Source of the DNA: Streptococcus suis YS161
Lineage (GTDB): Bacteria > Bacillota > Bacilli > Lactobacillales > Streptococcaceae
Direction: 5' to 3'
NCBI RefSeq assembly: GCF_002760245.1
Contig: NZ_ASCA01000067.1
Location: 1-41,419, forward strand
DNA: 41,419 nucleotides
Shown: positions 7,673-16,380 of the stretch, piece by piece
Layout of the letters: each line of letters opens with the position of its first letter
Numbering within the stretch: position 1 is the stretch's first letter
Position numbers and translations under genes: made by a program
Notes under the pieces: model-generated
What the model was told of the DNA's origin: nothing
The model's input: the letters and a program-made list of their open reading frames with translations, nothing else
Databases searched by the model: none

Positions 7673-8686
7673 ATGACAAACATTTTTAAAGGCAGACATT
7701 TCCTTGCAGAGAAAGATTTCACACGCGCAGAATTGGAATGGTTGATTGATTTCTCAGCTCATTTGAAAGATTTGAAAAAACGCAATATTCCACACCGTTA
7801 TTTGGAAGGTAAAAATATTGCTCTCTTGTTTGAAAAAACATCAACACGTACTCGTGCTGCCTTCACAGTAGCATCAATTGACCTTGGTGCCCATCCAGAA
7901 TATCTTGGTGCAAATGACATCCAACTTGGTAAGAAAGAATCTACAGAAGATACTGCTAAAGTTTTGGGACGTATGTTCGACGGTATTGAATTCCGTGGTT
8001 TCAGTCAAAAAATGGTGGAAGAATTGGCAGAATTCTCTGGTGTGCCAGTATGGAATGGTTTGACAGATGCATGGCACCCAACTCAAATGTTGGCGGACTA
8101 CTTGACTGTTAAAGAAAACTTTGGCAAGTTGGAAGGCTTGACTCTGGTTTACTGTGGTGATGGCCGGAACAACGTTGCTAACTCACTTTTGGTAACAGGC
8201 GCTATCCTTGGTGTCAATGTTCATATCTTCTCTCCAAAAGAACTCTTCCCAGATGAAACTGTTGTGGCATTGGCAGAAGGCTTTGCCAAAGAAAGTGGCG
8301 CGCGTGTTCTTATCACTGACAATGCTGACGAAGCAGTCAAAGGCGCGGATGTCCTTTATACAGACGTTTGGGTATCAATGGGTGAGGAAGACAAATTCGC
8401 AGAACGCGTTGCCCTCTTGAAACCATACCAAGTGAATATGGAATTGGTGAAAAAAGCAGAAAATGAAAATCTCATCTTCTTGCACTGCTTGCCTGCCTTC
8501 CATGATACAAACACTGTTTATGGTAAAGATGTCGCTGAAAAATTCGGTGTAGAAGAAATGGAAGTAACAGACGAAGTATTCCGTAGCAAATATGCTCGTC
8601 ACTTCGACCAAGCTGAAAACCGTATGCACACTATTAAGGCAGTGATGGCGGCTACTTTAGGGGATCCATTTGTTCCACGTGTGTAA
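7673..8686 (+). CDS. arcB: Catabolic ornithine carbamoyltransferase
   Basis: In the ADI pathway this enzyme runs the phosphorolysis of citrulline to ornithine and carbamoyl phosphate. The protein has 337 residues, full length. The carbamoyl-phosphate loop STRTR is in [11 protein letters not shown] near residue 56, HPTQ is in [12 protein letters not shown], and the ornithine-binding HCLPAFHD block is near residue 272. Start ATG 7673 follows AGGAGAAGAG. The stop TAA (8684-8686) shares its last A with the terminal repeat of the element at 8686-8892, so the element inserted exactly at the gene end. Transcription from arcA probably ends, or is reduced, at the GC-rich stem at 8916-8936. Confidence 0.96.
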   Translation: MTNIFKGRHFLAEKDFTRAELEWLIDFSAHLKDLKKRNIPHRYLEGKNIALLFEKTSTRTRAAFTVASIDLGAHPEYLGANDIQLGKKESTEDTAKVLGRMFDGIEFRGFSQKMVEELAEFSGVPVWNGLTDAWHPTQMLADYLTVKENFGKLEGLTLVYCGDGRNNVANSLLVTGAILGVNVHIFSPKELFPDETVVALAEGFAKESGARVLITDNADEAVKGADVLYTDVWVSMGEEDKFAERVALLKPYQVNMELVKKAENENLIFLHCLPAFHDTNTVYGKDVAEKFGVEEMEVTDEVFRSKYARHFDQAENRMHTIKAVMAATLGDPFVPRV

Positions 8687-8892
8687 TACTCTTCGAAAAT
8701 CAAACTCATACGTTGTTGACTCGATTTGATGACTGAAAAGCTCCAGTGGAGTTTTTCAGCCTGTTCCATTGAAGTATGAAAGGAACGGAGTTCTATCTTC
8801 ATATGTGAAGCGAACTTCGCTCGCTCTATTTCCAACCTCCAAAGGTTCCCCGAACCTTTGAAGCAAGTCTGATTTTGATTTTCATTGAGTAT
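8686..8892. repeat. Streptococcal intergenic repeat with ATACTC..GAGTAT terminal inverted repeats
   Basis: The left end ATACTCTTCGAAAATCAAA and the right end (read inverted) ATACTCAATGAAAATCAAA match at 16 of 19 positions. The 207-bp element holds a hairpin CTGAAAAGCTC/GAGTTTTTCAG (8733-8759) and CAAAGGTTC/GAACCTTTG (8840-8860). A short block GAAGCGAACTTCGCTCGC resembles GAAGCGAACTCTGTTCGC of the repeats at 321-547 and 30214-30548. This end sequence is widespread after streptococcal genes. It separates arcB from arcC. Confidence 0.8.
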
Positions 8893-8915
8893 ATTCTCTA
8901 GTCATCGCAACCTCC

Positions 8916-8943
8916 GGGGGCTGGCACCCAGCCCCCTTATTTT
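8916..8943 (+). terminator. GC-rich terminator-like stem between arcB and arcC
   Basis: GGGGGCTGG (8916-8924) pairs perfectly with CCAGCCCCC (8928-8936) around a 3-nt loop, followed by TTATTTT. It is the strongest stem in the arc region and would split arcAB from arcC transcriptionally, fully or in part. Confidence 0.7.
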
Positions 8944-8970
8944 GAGGATGGATGTGTAAGCGGTTACTAT
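8942..8970 (+). promoter_or_regulatory. Putative arcC promoter with overlapping cre-like site
   Basis: -35 TTGAGG (8942-8947), a 17-bp spacer and -10 TACTAT (8965-8970). TGTAAGCGGTTACT (8955-8968) matches the cre consensus at 13 of 14 positions (final A is T) and covers the spacer and part of the -10. CcpA bound here would repress arcC separately from arcA. Confidence 0.5.
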
Positions 8971-8999
8971 TTCGCGAAAGTGAGGAAAAAGCAAGAGAT

Positions 9000-9947
9000 A
9001 TGGCAAATCGTAAAATTGTAGTAGCCTTGGGTGGCAATGCCATTTTATCGTCCGACCCATCGGCTAAAGCACAAAAAGAGGCCTTGGTACAAACAGCCAA
9101 GCACCTTGTAAAATTGATAAAAAATGGGGATGACCTTATTATCACGCATGGTAATGGTCCTCAGGTTGGAAACTTACTTCTTCAAAACCTTGCTGCTGAT
9201 TCGGAAAAGAACCCAGCTTTTCCACTAGACAGTTTGGTAGCCATGACAGAAGGTTCGATTGGTTTCTGGTTGCAAAATGCCTTGGAAAATGAATTGGCTA
9301 AGGAAGGCATTGAAAAAGATGTAGCATCTGTTGTGACCCAGGTTATCGTGGATAAGAATGATCCCGCCTTCGAAAATTTGACCAAGCCGATTGGACCATT
9401 CTATACAGAAGAAGAAGCGAAAGCAGAAGCAGAAAAGACTGGTGCAACCTTCAAAGAAGATGCCGGTCGTGGCTGGCGCAAAGTCGTTGCTTCGCCAAAA
9501 CCTGTAGGAATCAAAGAAATAGGTACCATTCGTACCCTTCTCAATGCAGGTGAGGTAGTCGTAGCTGCTGGAGGCGGAGGTATTCCAGTTGTCCAAGAAG
9601 CAGATGGCACCCTGACCGGTGTGGAAGCAGTTATCGATAAGGACTTTGCTTCTCAATGTTTGGCAGAATTGGTTGACGCAGACTTGTTTATCGTCTTGAC
9701 TGGTGTAGACTATGTCTTTGTTAACTACAACAAACCAGACCAAGAAAAATTAGAAACAGTTACCGTAGCTGAATTGGAAGAATATATCAAACAAAATCAA
9801 TTCGCACCAGGTTCCATGCTACCGAAAGTTGAAGCAGCTATTGCTTTTGTAAGCAATAAGCCGCAATCAAAAGCAGTCATTACCTCATTAGAAAACTTAG
9901 GCGCTTTGATTGAATCCGATAGCGGCACTATCATTGTCAAAGGCTAA
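9000..9947 (+). CDS. arcC: Carbamate kinase
   Basis: Transfers phosphate from carbamoyl phosphate to ADP, making ATP, CO2 and ammonia: the energy-yielding last step of the ADI pathway. The protein has 315 residues, normal for ArcC. The amino-acid-kinase features are VVALGGNAI at the N-terminus and [11 protein letters not shown] near residue 46. The frame is open back to 8952, but ATG 9000 gives the standard N-terminus [14 protein letters not shown]. The Shine-Dalgarno is weak (GAGG at 8982-8985, 14 nt away). It lies downstream of a repeat and a terminator-like stem with its own promoter candidate, and is followed by a 490-nt gap before arcD. Confidence 0.96.
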   Translation: MANRKIVVALGGNAILSSDPSAKAQKEALVQTAKHLVKLIKNGDDLIITHGNGPQVGNLLLQNLAADSEKNPAFPLDSLVAMTEGSIGFWLQNALENELAKEGIEKDVASVVTQVIVDKNDPAFENLTKPIGPFYTEEEAKAEAEKTGATFKEDAGRGWRKVVASPKPVGIKEIGTIRTLLNAGEVVVAAGGGGIPVVQEADGTLTGVEAVIDKDFASQCLAELVDADLFIVLTGVDYVFVNYNKPDQEKLETVTVAELEEYIKQNQFAPGSMLPKVEAAIAFVSNKPQSKAVITSLENLGALIESDSGTIIVKG

Positions 9948-10437
9948 GCAGCTGTATGTATCGTTGAGGCTTCTATTTATTGATGTACTCTGCATGCAAA
10001 TATAGTTTTTAAACTAGACGGGTTATTTATTGATGGAGTTAGGGGAGTGGAAGTGTTGATAGTCCTACAAGGGTTCCCTTTAATCTAAACATGAAGGTCT
10101 GGGCTTTCTAAGCTCCCTCCCCTCTCATCCATTTCCTATCAAGTATCTATCTATAAGCAATGATTTCAGATAATAGACTGAAGGAGATAGACATCTCTTG
10201 AAGATAGGTGGATATTTGATACGGTTATTACGGATACAATTTCCCTTAAATAGGGGATTTAGAACCTGTATTCCCAGTTCAGGACTTTCATCTAAGACTA
10301 GTTGTTGAGCTATTCATCGTTAGTTTTTCAGTATTTCTTTAAAAACTACCTTGATGAGCGAAAAACTATTTCTTATATAAAGTACTTTACTTGTCAATCC
10401 AGGTTGCGCTCAAAAAATATTATAGGAGGTTTTTGCG
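9948..10437 (+). other. 490-nt gap between arcC and arcD, with a putative arcD promoter
   Basis: I see no gene. The block TATTTATTGATG occurs twice, near 9977 and 10025, and AGGGGAG near 10042 can pair with CTCCCCT near 10121. A promoter candidate lies at its 3' end: -35 TTGATG (10351-10356), a 17-bp spacer and -10 TATATA (10374-10379). The arcD RBS TAGGAGG is at 10423-10429. No known riboswitch class is recognisable to me. Transcription from arcC could also read through and leave a long leader. Confidence 0.45.
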
Positions 10438-11943
10438 ATGAGCGAAAAAGTGAAAAAAGGCTTTAAAATGCCTTCATCGTATTCTATTTTGATGCTCATT
10501 ATTGCCTTTATGGCAGTGATGACATGGGTTATTCCAGCAGGTCAGTATGAAAAAGACGAAGCTGGAAAATTTATCACAGGCACCTATCAAGCAGTGGCTC
10601 AAAATCCGCAGGGAATTTGGGATATTCTGATGGCACCTGTCCGTGCTATGTTGGGTCATGGCGACACTAGTAAGGCTATTGACGTTGCCTTCTTTATTCT
10701 GATGGTTGGTTCTTTCTTAGGCGTGGTCAATGAAACTGGTGCGCTTGATGTGGGGATTGCCTCCATTGTGAAACGCTTCAAGGGTCGCGAGAAAATGCTG
10801 ATTTACATTCTCATGCCTTTGTTTGCCTTGGGCGGTTCTACCTACGGTATGGGTGAGGAAACCATGGCTTTCTTCCCACTCCTAGTTCCTGTTATGATGG
10901 CAGTTGGTTTTGATAGTATTACAGGTGTTGCTATTATCTTGTTGGGTTCTCAAATCGGCTGTTTGGCTTCGACTGTAAACCCATTTGCGACAGGTGTGGC
11001 TTCGGATGCAGCAGGGGTTTCCTTGGCAGATGGTATGATATGGCGGATTATCTTCTTTATCGTTATTTTGGGTCTGGGTGTGTGGTTCGTTGCTAACTAT
11101 GCTGAAAAAGTGAAAAACGACCCAACTAAATCCCTCGTTTACAAACAACGTGAAGCAGATATGGCTCACTTTAATGTCAACACATCAAGTGAAGAAGTCA
11201 ATGCTGTCTTGACACCTGCTCAAAAACGTGTCCTTTGGGTCTTCGTATTGACTTTTGTAGTCATGATTTGTAGCTTTATTCCTTGGGAAGACTTGGGTGT
11301 TTCTGTCTTTGCAGATTTTAACACCTGGTTACTTGGCTTGCCAGGAATCGGTCAGGTGATTGGTAGTTCAGCCTATCCATTTGGCTGGTGGTATTTCCCT
11401 GAAGGAGCTATGCTCTTTGCCTTTGCTGGTGTCTTGGTCGGTATTGTCTATGGCATGGATGAAGCACGTCTGGTAAAAGCCTTTATGAATGGTGCGGCAG
11501 ACTTGCTCAGTGTTGCCCTTATCTGTGCGGTGGCGCGTGGTATTCAAGTCATCATGAATGACGGTATGATTACAGCGACTATTCTGCATTGGGGTGAAGT
11601 TGGCTTGCAAGGTCTGTCTTCACAAGTCTTCATCATCTTGACCTATCTCTTCTACCTGCCAATGTCCTTCTTGATTCCATCCACATCTGGTCTTGCAGGG
11701 GCATCTATGGGTATCATGGCACCTCTTGGAGAATTTGTTAATGTGCCAGCACACTTGATTATCACAGCCTTCCAAGCAGCTTCAGGTGTACTTAACTTGG
11801 TTGCACCAACCTCAGGTATTGTAATGGGTGCCTTGGCTTTAGGTCGTGTTGAAATCGGAACTTGGTATAAATTTGTAGGTAAATTGATTGCAGCTATTGT
11901 ACTTGCATCAATTGCTATTCTTGTCATTGCGACATTCTTCTAA
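10438..11943 (+). CDS. arcD: Arginine/ornithine antiporter ArcD (YfcC/DcuC-type)
   Basis: A 501-residue polytopic membrane protein of the YfcC/C4-dicarboxylate anaerobic carrier-like family, with about 12 hydrophobic segments and MTWVIPAGQY after the first one. In S. suis the protein at this place in the ADI cluster is the arginine-ornithine exchanger. It imports arginine against ornithine, so no energy is spent on uptake. It is unlike the APC-family ArcD of Pseudomonas or Lactococcus. Conserved blocks include GGSTYGMGEETMAFFPLL and, near the C-terminus, PSTSGLAGASMGIMAPL. The RBS TAGGAGG precedes ATG 10438. Substrate assignment rests on context and the family name used in streptococci. Confidence 0.88.
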   Translation: MSEKVKKGFKMPSSYSILMLIIAFMAVMTWVIPAGQYEKDEAGKFITGTYQAVAQNPQGIWDILMAPVRAMLGHGDTSKAIDVAFFILMVGSFLGVVNETGALDVGIASIVKRFKGREKMLIYILMPLFALGGSTYGMGEETMAFFPLLVPVMMAVGFDSITGVAIILLGSQIGCLASTVNPFATGVASDAAGVSLADGMIWRIIFFIVILGLGVWFVANYAEKVKNDPTKSLVYKQREADMAHFNVNTSSEEVNAVLTPAQKRVLWVFVLTFVVMICSFIPWEDLGVSVFADFNTWLLGLPGIGQVIGSSAYPFGWWYFPEGAMLFAFAGVLVGIVYGMDEARLVKAFMNGAADLLSVALICAVARGIQVIMNDGMITATILHWGEVGLQGLSSQVFIILTYLFYLPMSFLIPSTSGLAGASMGIMAPLGEFVNVPAHLIITAFQAASGVLNLVAPTSGIVMGALALGRVEIGTWYKFVGKLIAAIVLASIAILVIATFF

Positions 11944-11984
11944 TCGAAATTCTGGGTCAGATTTTATCATGAATACAGATAAAT

Positions 11985-12014
11985 TTGGCTCAGTTTTTCC
12001 ATTTGTGATAGAAT
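11985..12014 (+). promoter_or_regulatory. Putative arcT promoter
   Basis: -35 TTGGCT (11985-11990), 18-bp spacer, extended -10 TGA TAGAAT (12006-12014). It lies in the 115-nt gap between arcD and arcT and would allow transcription of arcT apart from arcD. Confidence 0.45.
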
Positions 12015-12058
12015 GAAAACAGAAAGAACTATATTTTAATCTGTTGAAAGGAGAAACA

Positions 12059-13399
12059 ATGGAAACAAGTTTTATTCAAGCACAGCATCAAGAGGCTTGT
12101 GTAGAGGCGATTAAGGAACTGGTAGCTTTTCCGTCTGTCCTGCATGAAGGTCAAAACCAAACGCCATTTGGCCAAGCGATTCAGGATGTTCTGGAGCACA
12201 CGTTGGCTTTGACGGAAAAAATGGGTTTTAAAACTTATTTAGACCCTGCTGGTTATTACGGCTATGCTGAAATTGGGCAAGGCGAAGAATTATTAGCAAT
12301 CCTTTGCCACTTAGATGTGGTACCTGCTGGTGATCTTAGTCAATGGCAGACGCCGCCTTTTGAGGCTGTGGTAGAGGGAGATTACATTATTGGACGCGGA
12401 GTTCAGGATGATAAAGGTCCTTCGATGGCGGCCTTATTTGCAGTAAAAGCACTTCTTGATGCGGGAGTCCAATTTAACAAACGGATTCGTTTCATTTTTG
12501 GAACAGATGAAGAGACCTTATGGCGGTGTATGAACCGCTACAATCAGTTGGAAGAAGTGGCAACTATGGGCTTTGCACCAGATTCTTCCTTCCCTTTGAC
12601 TTATGCTGAAAAAGGATTGCTACAGGCCAAATTGCATGGTCCAGGTCACCCTTGTCTGAGTATCGAAGCGGGAACTGCCTATAACGTAGTACCTGCCAAG
12701 GCAAGCTATTCTGGTCATTTATTAGCAGGAGTTATTGCGGAATTAGATCAATTAGGCTTTGATTATGAAACCAAAGATGATCAAGTAACGGTTCTTGGTA
12801 TTTCGCGGCACGCCAAGGATGCTGCTGAGGGGGTCAATGCCATTGTTCGTTTGGCAAAGGCTTTGGAACATTTCGAAAATCATCCAGCCTTGGACTTTAT
12901 CGTCAATGCAGTTGGTGAAGATGCCACAGGATTTAAGCTTTTTGGTGATGTGACCGATGAACCATCAGGGACACTCAGTTTCAATATTGCAGGCCTAACC
13001 ATTAGCGCAAAAAAATCAGAAATTCGCTTGGACATTCGTATTCCTGTCACTGCGGATAAGGAAGCCCTAGTTTCTACTTTACAAGCCAAAGCGCAATCAT
13101 GTGGTTTGACCTATGAAGAGTACGACTACCTTGCTTCCTTGTATGTGCCATTAGACAGTCAGCTGGTATCTACGCTCATGTCTGTTTATCAAGATAAGAC
13201 AGGAGATTTGACAAGCGAGCCAATCTCGTCAGGTGGGGCTACCTTTGCTCGTACCATGCCAAACTGTGTGGCCTTTGGTGCATGTTTCCCAGATACAGAA
13301 CAAACTGAGCATCAGGAAAATGAACGCATGCCATTAGAAGACTTATATAAAACAATGGATATTTATGCTGAGGCAGTCTATCGCCTAGCTGCGGAATAG
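12059..13399 (+). CDS. arcT: M20-family dipeptidase of the ADI cluster (ArcT)
   Basis: A 446-residue M20 metallopeptidase of the PepV/Xaa-His dipeptidase type. Metal-site blocks are LCHLDVVPAGD (about residue 86), GRGVQDDKGPS and FGTDEET (catalytic Glu-Glu pair). The C-terminal block SSGGATFARTMPNCVAFG is also typical. It probably cleaves dipeptides in the cytosol and may feed arginine into the ADI pathway; this is context inference. In other bacteria arcT denotes an aminotransferase, so the name is only positional. ATG 12059 with AAAGGAG just upstream is preferred over TTG 12044, which lies before that RBS. Confidence 0.85.
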   Translation: METSFIQAQHQEACVEAIKELVAFPSVLHEGQNQTPFGQAIQDVLEHTLALTEKMGFKTYLDPAGYYGYAEIGQGEELLAILCHLDVVPAGDLSQWQTPPFEAVVEGDYIIGRGVQDDKGPSMAALFAVKALLDAGVQFNKRIRFIFGTDEETLWRCMNRYNQLEEVATMGFAPDSSFPLTYAEKGLLQAKLHGPGHPCLSIEAGTAYNVVPAKASYSGHLLAGVIAELDQLGFDYETKDDQVTVLGISRHAKDAAEGVNAIVRLAKALEHFENHPALDFIVNAVGEDATGFKLFGDVTDEPSGTLSFNIAGLTISAKKSEIRLDIRIPVTADKEALVSTLQAKAQSCGLTYEEYDYLASLYVPLDSQLVSTLMSVYQDKTGDLTSEPISSGGATFARTMPNCVAFGACFPDTEQTEHQENERMPLEDLYKTMDIYAEAVYRLAAE

Positions 13400-13432
13400 C
13401 CATTATCAGTATTGAATAGTAAATTACAGTTT

Positions 13433-13464
13433 AAAAGCTCTTAGTGAAATATCTAAGAGCTTTT
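13433..13464 (+). terminator. Strong terminator after arcT
   Basis: AAAAGCTCTTAG (13433-13444) pairs perfectly with CTAAGAGCTTTT (13453-13464). The A-rich and T-rich arms make it usable from both strands. It closes the arc cluster. Confidence 0.85.
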
Positions 13465-13724
13465 CTTATGAAGAATAACATTGAAAGATGAGATAGAAAT
13501 GTGTCACTGTTTACAAGAAGTGTACAAAAATATATGAAAGTGTGACTTATTATATGCTGTTTTAGAAATAGACCCCATCTGCATATAGAATAAGTCAAAT
13601 TAGACTATTCTACAATAAAACGCGTACATGTTATATTTTCGTTTATGAGTATAAAGGGAAGTTATTGATATTTATTTGAAAAATTATCTTTAAAATTAAG
13701 TATGTTATTTGTGAACAAAAATTT
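13465..13724. other. Gap between arcT terminator and argR
   Basis: AT-rich, no gene seen. A weak inverted repeat AGAATA-A-GTC / GAC-TATTCT (13587-13611) could be a poor minus-strand terminator for argR or an operator. Nothing else is convincing. Confidence 0.3.
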
Positions 13725-14198
13725 TTATAATTTACTAAAGAAAAATGGTGGAGTAAACTGTTTCAAGTGCTCGAAGCAAGCTTGTGCCCCCTCTACATCT
13801 TCACAAATGATGAGACAGACATCGTCACCGCAGACGGTCGCTACAATTTGAGGAATCTCCATGGCATCCAAAATAGAACCGAATGAGTTGGCCAATCCAG
13901 GTAGGGTCTTGAGCACCACTTGATGTTGGATAGGTTTTAGCATGACCAAAGCATCTTCCATATAGAGTCGCAGTCGTTTTTCCCAGCGAGTAGGAGCAAT
14001 GGGGTTGATGACATAGTGAGAAGAATCATCTTCGTTGACTTTGACAAGATTGAGCATCTTGATGTCACGGGAGAGGGTAGATTGGGTGACGGAGACTCCG
14101 TTGACCTCTAGTAATTCTTGCAATTCCTGCTGGGTGTGTATTTTCTTCTCCATGATTAGAGACAGGATCAGCTGATGGCGACTTTCAATCTTATTCAT
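13725..14198 (-). CDS. argR: ArgR/AhrC-family arginine regulator
   Basis: A 157-residue protein, the standard length. The N-terminal winged helix contains the DNA-contacting block [19 protein letters not shown] at about residues 36-54. The C-terminal oligomerisation and arginine-binding domain has [16 protein letters not shown], including the adjacent acidic pair that binds arginine. ArgR-type proteins sense arginine as hexamers. Streptococcal members next to arc genes activate them or repress arginine synthesis. ATG at 14198 has AAGGAGG five nt upstream (14205-14210). The gene is 63 nt downstream of queA on the same strand, so the two are probably co-transcribed, and it is convergent with arcT. 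Confidence 0.93.
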   Translation of the reverse strand: MNKIESRHQLILSLIMEKKIHTQQELQELLEVNGVSVTQSTLSRDIKMLNLVKVNEDDSSHYVINPIAPTRWEKRLRLYMEDALVMLKPIQHQVVLKTLPGLANSFGSILDAMEIPQIVATVCGDDVCLIICEDVEGAQACFEHLKQFTPPFFFSKL

Positions 14199-14261
14199 AG
14201 GGCCCTCCTTGAGATGTAAGGAAAATAAAATCTGAACTCAGAATAATTTGGTGATAACAGC

Positions 14262-15290
14262 CTATTGAATAAACATTGCATCCCCAAAACTAAAGAAGCG
14301 GTAGCGTTCTTCAACAGCATGTTTATAGGCATCTAAGGTAAATTCTCTACCTGCAAAGGCAGAAACTAGCATAACCAAAGTAGATTTTGGTAGGTGGAAA
14401 TTGGTTGAGAAGGCATCAACGATTCGGAAGGTGTAGCCAGGTTTGATGAAGATATTTGTCCAACCAGAATCAGCTTCCAAACGGCCATCAAATTTATTAC
14501 CGATGGTTTCGAGGGTGCGGATGGATGTTGTGCCGACTGCGACGATACGGCCACCGCTATCTTTGACCTGATTGAGGGTTTGAGCAGCTTCTGCTGATAG
14601 ATTATAGAATTCCGAATGCATTTCATGCTCATCAACGTTATCAACAGAGACTGGTCGGAAGGTCCCAAGCCCAACGTGAAGAGTCAAATAGACTAGTTTC
14701 ACTCCTTTAGCTTCGATTTTTTCGAGTAATTCTTGGGTGAAATGTAGTCCAGCAGTTGGGGCTGCGGCAGAACCGTTTTCCTTGGCATAAACTGTTTGAT
14801 AGCGTTCACGGTCTTCTAATTTTTCATGAATGTAAGGTGGAAGTGGCATTTCGCCTAGACTTTCCAATACTTCAAGGAAGATACCTTCATAGGAGAATTC
14901 AACAATTCTTCCACCGTGTTCTAATTTCTCTACGATAGTAGCAGTTAATCGTCCGTCACCAAAAGCGACTGTGGTACCGACCTTCAGACGTTTTGCTGGT
15001 TTGGCAAGAACTTCCCACTGATCACCTTGGGTATTTTTCAAAAGCAAAAGCTCAACATGTCCCATAGTTTCAGGCTTGTAGCCATAGAGACGGGCAGGCA
15101 GAACACGTGTATTGTTCATGACCAGGGCATCACCGGGATTCAGCTGGTCGATGATATGGTCAAAGTGACTGTCAACCATGCTCCGTTTTTCGCGGTCGAG
15201 GATCAATAGTTTAGAGCTGTCGCGCTTTTCAAGGGGAACTTGAGCGATAAGCTCTTCGGGTAAATCAAAATCAAAATCTGCAGTATTCAT
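14262..15290 (-). CDS. queA: S-adenosylmethionine:tRNA ribosyltransferase-isomerase
   Basis: Transfers and isomerises the ribose of SAM onto 7-aminomethyl-7-deazaguanine at tRNA position 34, making epoxyqueuosine. The protein has 342 residues, full length. Typical blocks are [12 protein letters not shown] at the N-terminus, [25 protein letters not shown] and [12 protein letters not shown] at 15290 is chosen over GTG at 15296 because AAGGAG (15298-15303) overlaps the latter's immediate upstream bases and gives ATG normal spacing. It lies between the 55-codon ORF upstream and argR downstream, all on the minus strand. Confidence 0.95.
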   Translation of the reverse strand: MNTADFDFDLPEELIAQVPLEKRDSSKLLILDREKRSMVDSHFDHIIDQLNPGDALVMNNTRVLPARLYGYKPETMGHVELLLLKNTQGDQWEVLAKPAKRLKVGTTVAFGDGRLTATIVEKLEHGGRIVEFSYEGIFLEVLESLGEMPLPPYIHEKLEDRERYQTVYAKENGSAAAPTAGLHFTQELLEKIEAKGVKLVYLTLHVGLGTFRPVSVDNVDEHEMHSEFYNLSAEAAQTLNQVKDSGGRIVAVGTTSIRTLETIGNKFDGRLEADSGWTNIFIKPGYTFRIVDAFSTNFHLPKSTLVMLVSAFAGREFTLDAYKHAVEERYRFFSFGDAMFIQ

Positions 15291-15304
15291 ATTCACTCCT
15301 TAGA

Positions 15305-15472
15305 CTAAAATAAAATATAGGTAAAATAAATCAATAGGGCAAATGGCAAAGCCACCAATAGACTACCAATCAGGTAGAAAATAAACTTTAGGACCTTTGA
15401 TTTAGAAATAAAATAGCCAGTAAGGCAGAACAGAATACCAATAAAAAATAAGTAAAAAAGCACATCTGTCAT
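15305..15472 (-). CDS. Small two-helix membrane protein, 55 residues
   Basis: A short frame from ATG 15472 to TAG 15305-15307. It starts MTDVLFYLFFIGILFCLTGY, has a KSK turn around residues 24-26, and continues with a second hydrophobic segment to about residue 55. Both halves are long enough to span a membrane, so the predicted topology is a hairpin. There is no Shine-Dalgarno, but an extended -10 (TGA TATAAT) ends 6 nt before the ATG, so the mRNA may be leaderless. It ends 14 nt before the queA start and is probably co-transcribed with it. I do not recognise the family; coding is supported by composition and promoter position only. Confidence 0.6.
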   Translation of the reverse strand: MTDVLFYLFFIGILFCLTGYFISKSKVLKFIFYLIGSLLVALPFALLIYFTYILF

Positions 15473-15478
15473 AAATGT

Positions 15479-15487
15479 ATTATATCA
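15479..15487 (-). promoter_or_regulatory. Promoter for the 55-residue ORF, queA and argR (leaderless)
   Basis: On the minus strand TGA TATAAT occupies 15487-15479, an extended -10 with a consensus hexamer. The ATG at 15472 lies 6 nt further on, where transcription would start. Confidence 0.5.
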
Positions 15488-15568
15488 TAGTTAGACACTT
15501 AAGTCTTGATGGATGGGAAGAGAATTAAAATTATTCGTGCTGATGTAATACTCTATAAGTATAAATTC

Positions 15569-15625
15569 TTGACAAAAATTGGTCTATACCATATAATAAA
15601 GAAAAACAATAAATGGTATAGACCA
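15569..15625 (+). promoter_or_regulatory. nagB promoter with two opposed operator-like sites
   Basis: -35 TTGACA (15569-15574), 17-bp spacer, -10 TATAAT (15592-15597). TGGTCTATACCA (15580-15591) lies in the spacer and its exact reverse complement TGGTATAGACCA (15614-15625) lies downstream of the start site. Sites with TGGT...ACCA are used by GntR-type NagR/DasR regulators of amino-sugar genes. The two copies can also form a hairpin in DNA or, in part, RNA. Confidence 0.75.
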
Positions 15626-15637
15626 AAGAGGTGTGTT

Positions 15638-16342
15638 ATGAAAATTCATGTAGTAAACAATCAAGTTGAAGGAGCAACTGTAGCATTAGACATTTTGAGA
15701 GAAAAATTGAACGGAGGTGCCAAGGTATTAGGTTTGGCAACAGGCTCCAGTCCGTTAGAATTTTACAGATTGATTCGTGAGTCGGATTTAGACTTTTCAG
15801 ATGTGACATCTGTAAACTTGGATGAGTATGTTGGTTTAGGTGAGGAGAGCGACCAATCCTATATTCATTTTATGAAGGAAAATCTTTTCAATGCCAAACC
15901 GTTTAAACAATCTTATTTACCGAATGGTTTGGCGACAGATGTAGTTGCTGAAACAGAACATTACAATAAAATTTTAGCTGAACATCCAATTGATTTCCAA
16001 ATTTTGGGTATCGGTCGCAACGGGCATATCGGTTTCAACGAACCAGGTGCTCCATTTGATGGTCAGACCCATCTGGTTGAATTGGCGCCATCAACCATTG
16101 AAGCCAATGCACGCTTCTTTGACAATCCAGAAGATGTACCAAAACGAGCTATCTCCATGGGCATCGCCAACATTATGGCAGCCAAGACCATTGTTCTCAT
16201 GGCCTATGGTCAGGAAAAAGCTGACGCTATTAAGGCGACTGTGGAAGGGGCAGTGACAGAAGATGTCCCAGCAAGCGTCCTCCAAAACCACGACAATGTC
16301 ATCCTTATCCTCGACCAAGCGGCAGCAAGTAAATTAGCATAA
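15638..16342 (+). CDS. nagB: Glucosamine-6-phosphate deaminase
   Basis: Converts glucosamine-6-phosphate to fructose-6-phosphate and ammonia, linking amino-sugar use to glycolysis. The protein has 234 residues, the short Firmicute form without the allosteric C-terminal extension of the E. coli enzyme. Blocks seen are [23 protein letters not shown] (catalytic Asp), [14 protein letters not shown] (catalytic His) and [13 protein letters not shown] 15638 is preceded by AGAGGTG; an upstream extension of the frame has no support. It is a single gene with a consensus promoter and operator pair and a strong terminator. Confidence 0.96.
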   Translation: MKIHVVNNQVEGATVALDILREKLNGGAKVLGLATGSSPLEFYRLIRESDLDFSDVTSVNLDEYVGLGEESDQSYIHFMKENLFNAKPFKQSYLPNGLATDVVAETEHYNKILAEHPIDFQILGIGRNGHIGFNEPGAPFDGQTHLVELAPSTIEANARFFDNPEDVPKRAISMGIANIMAAKTIVLMAYGQEKADAIKATVEGAVTEDVPASVLQNHDNVILILDQAAASKLA

Positions 16343-16346
16343 TAAA

Positions 16347-16378
16347 CAAAACCGACTACCATTTTTGGCAGTCGGTTT
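16347..16378. terminator. Bidirectional terminator between nagB and the ltrA remnant
   Basis: AAAACCGACT (16347-16356) pairs with AGTCGGTTTT (16369-16378), with additional pairing toward the loop. A- and T-rich flanks serve the convergent genes on both strands. Confidence 0.8.
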
Positions 16379-16380
16379 TC

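Noticed and set aside
9225..9743. 172-codon frame on the minus strand opposite arcC.
   Set aside because: Antisense to a highly conserved kinase gene and of odd composition (Phe/Cys-rich); no RBS.
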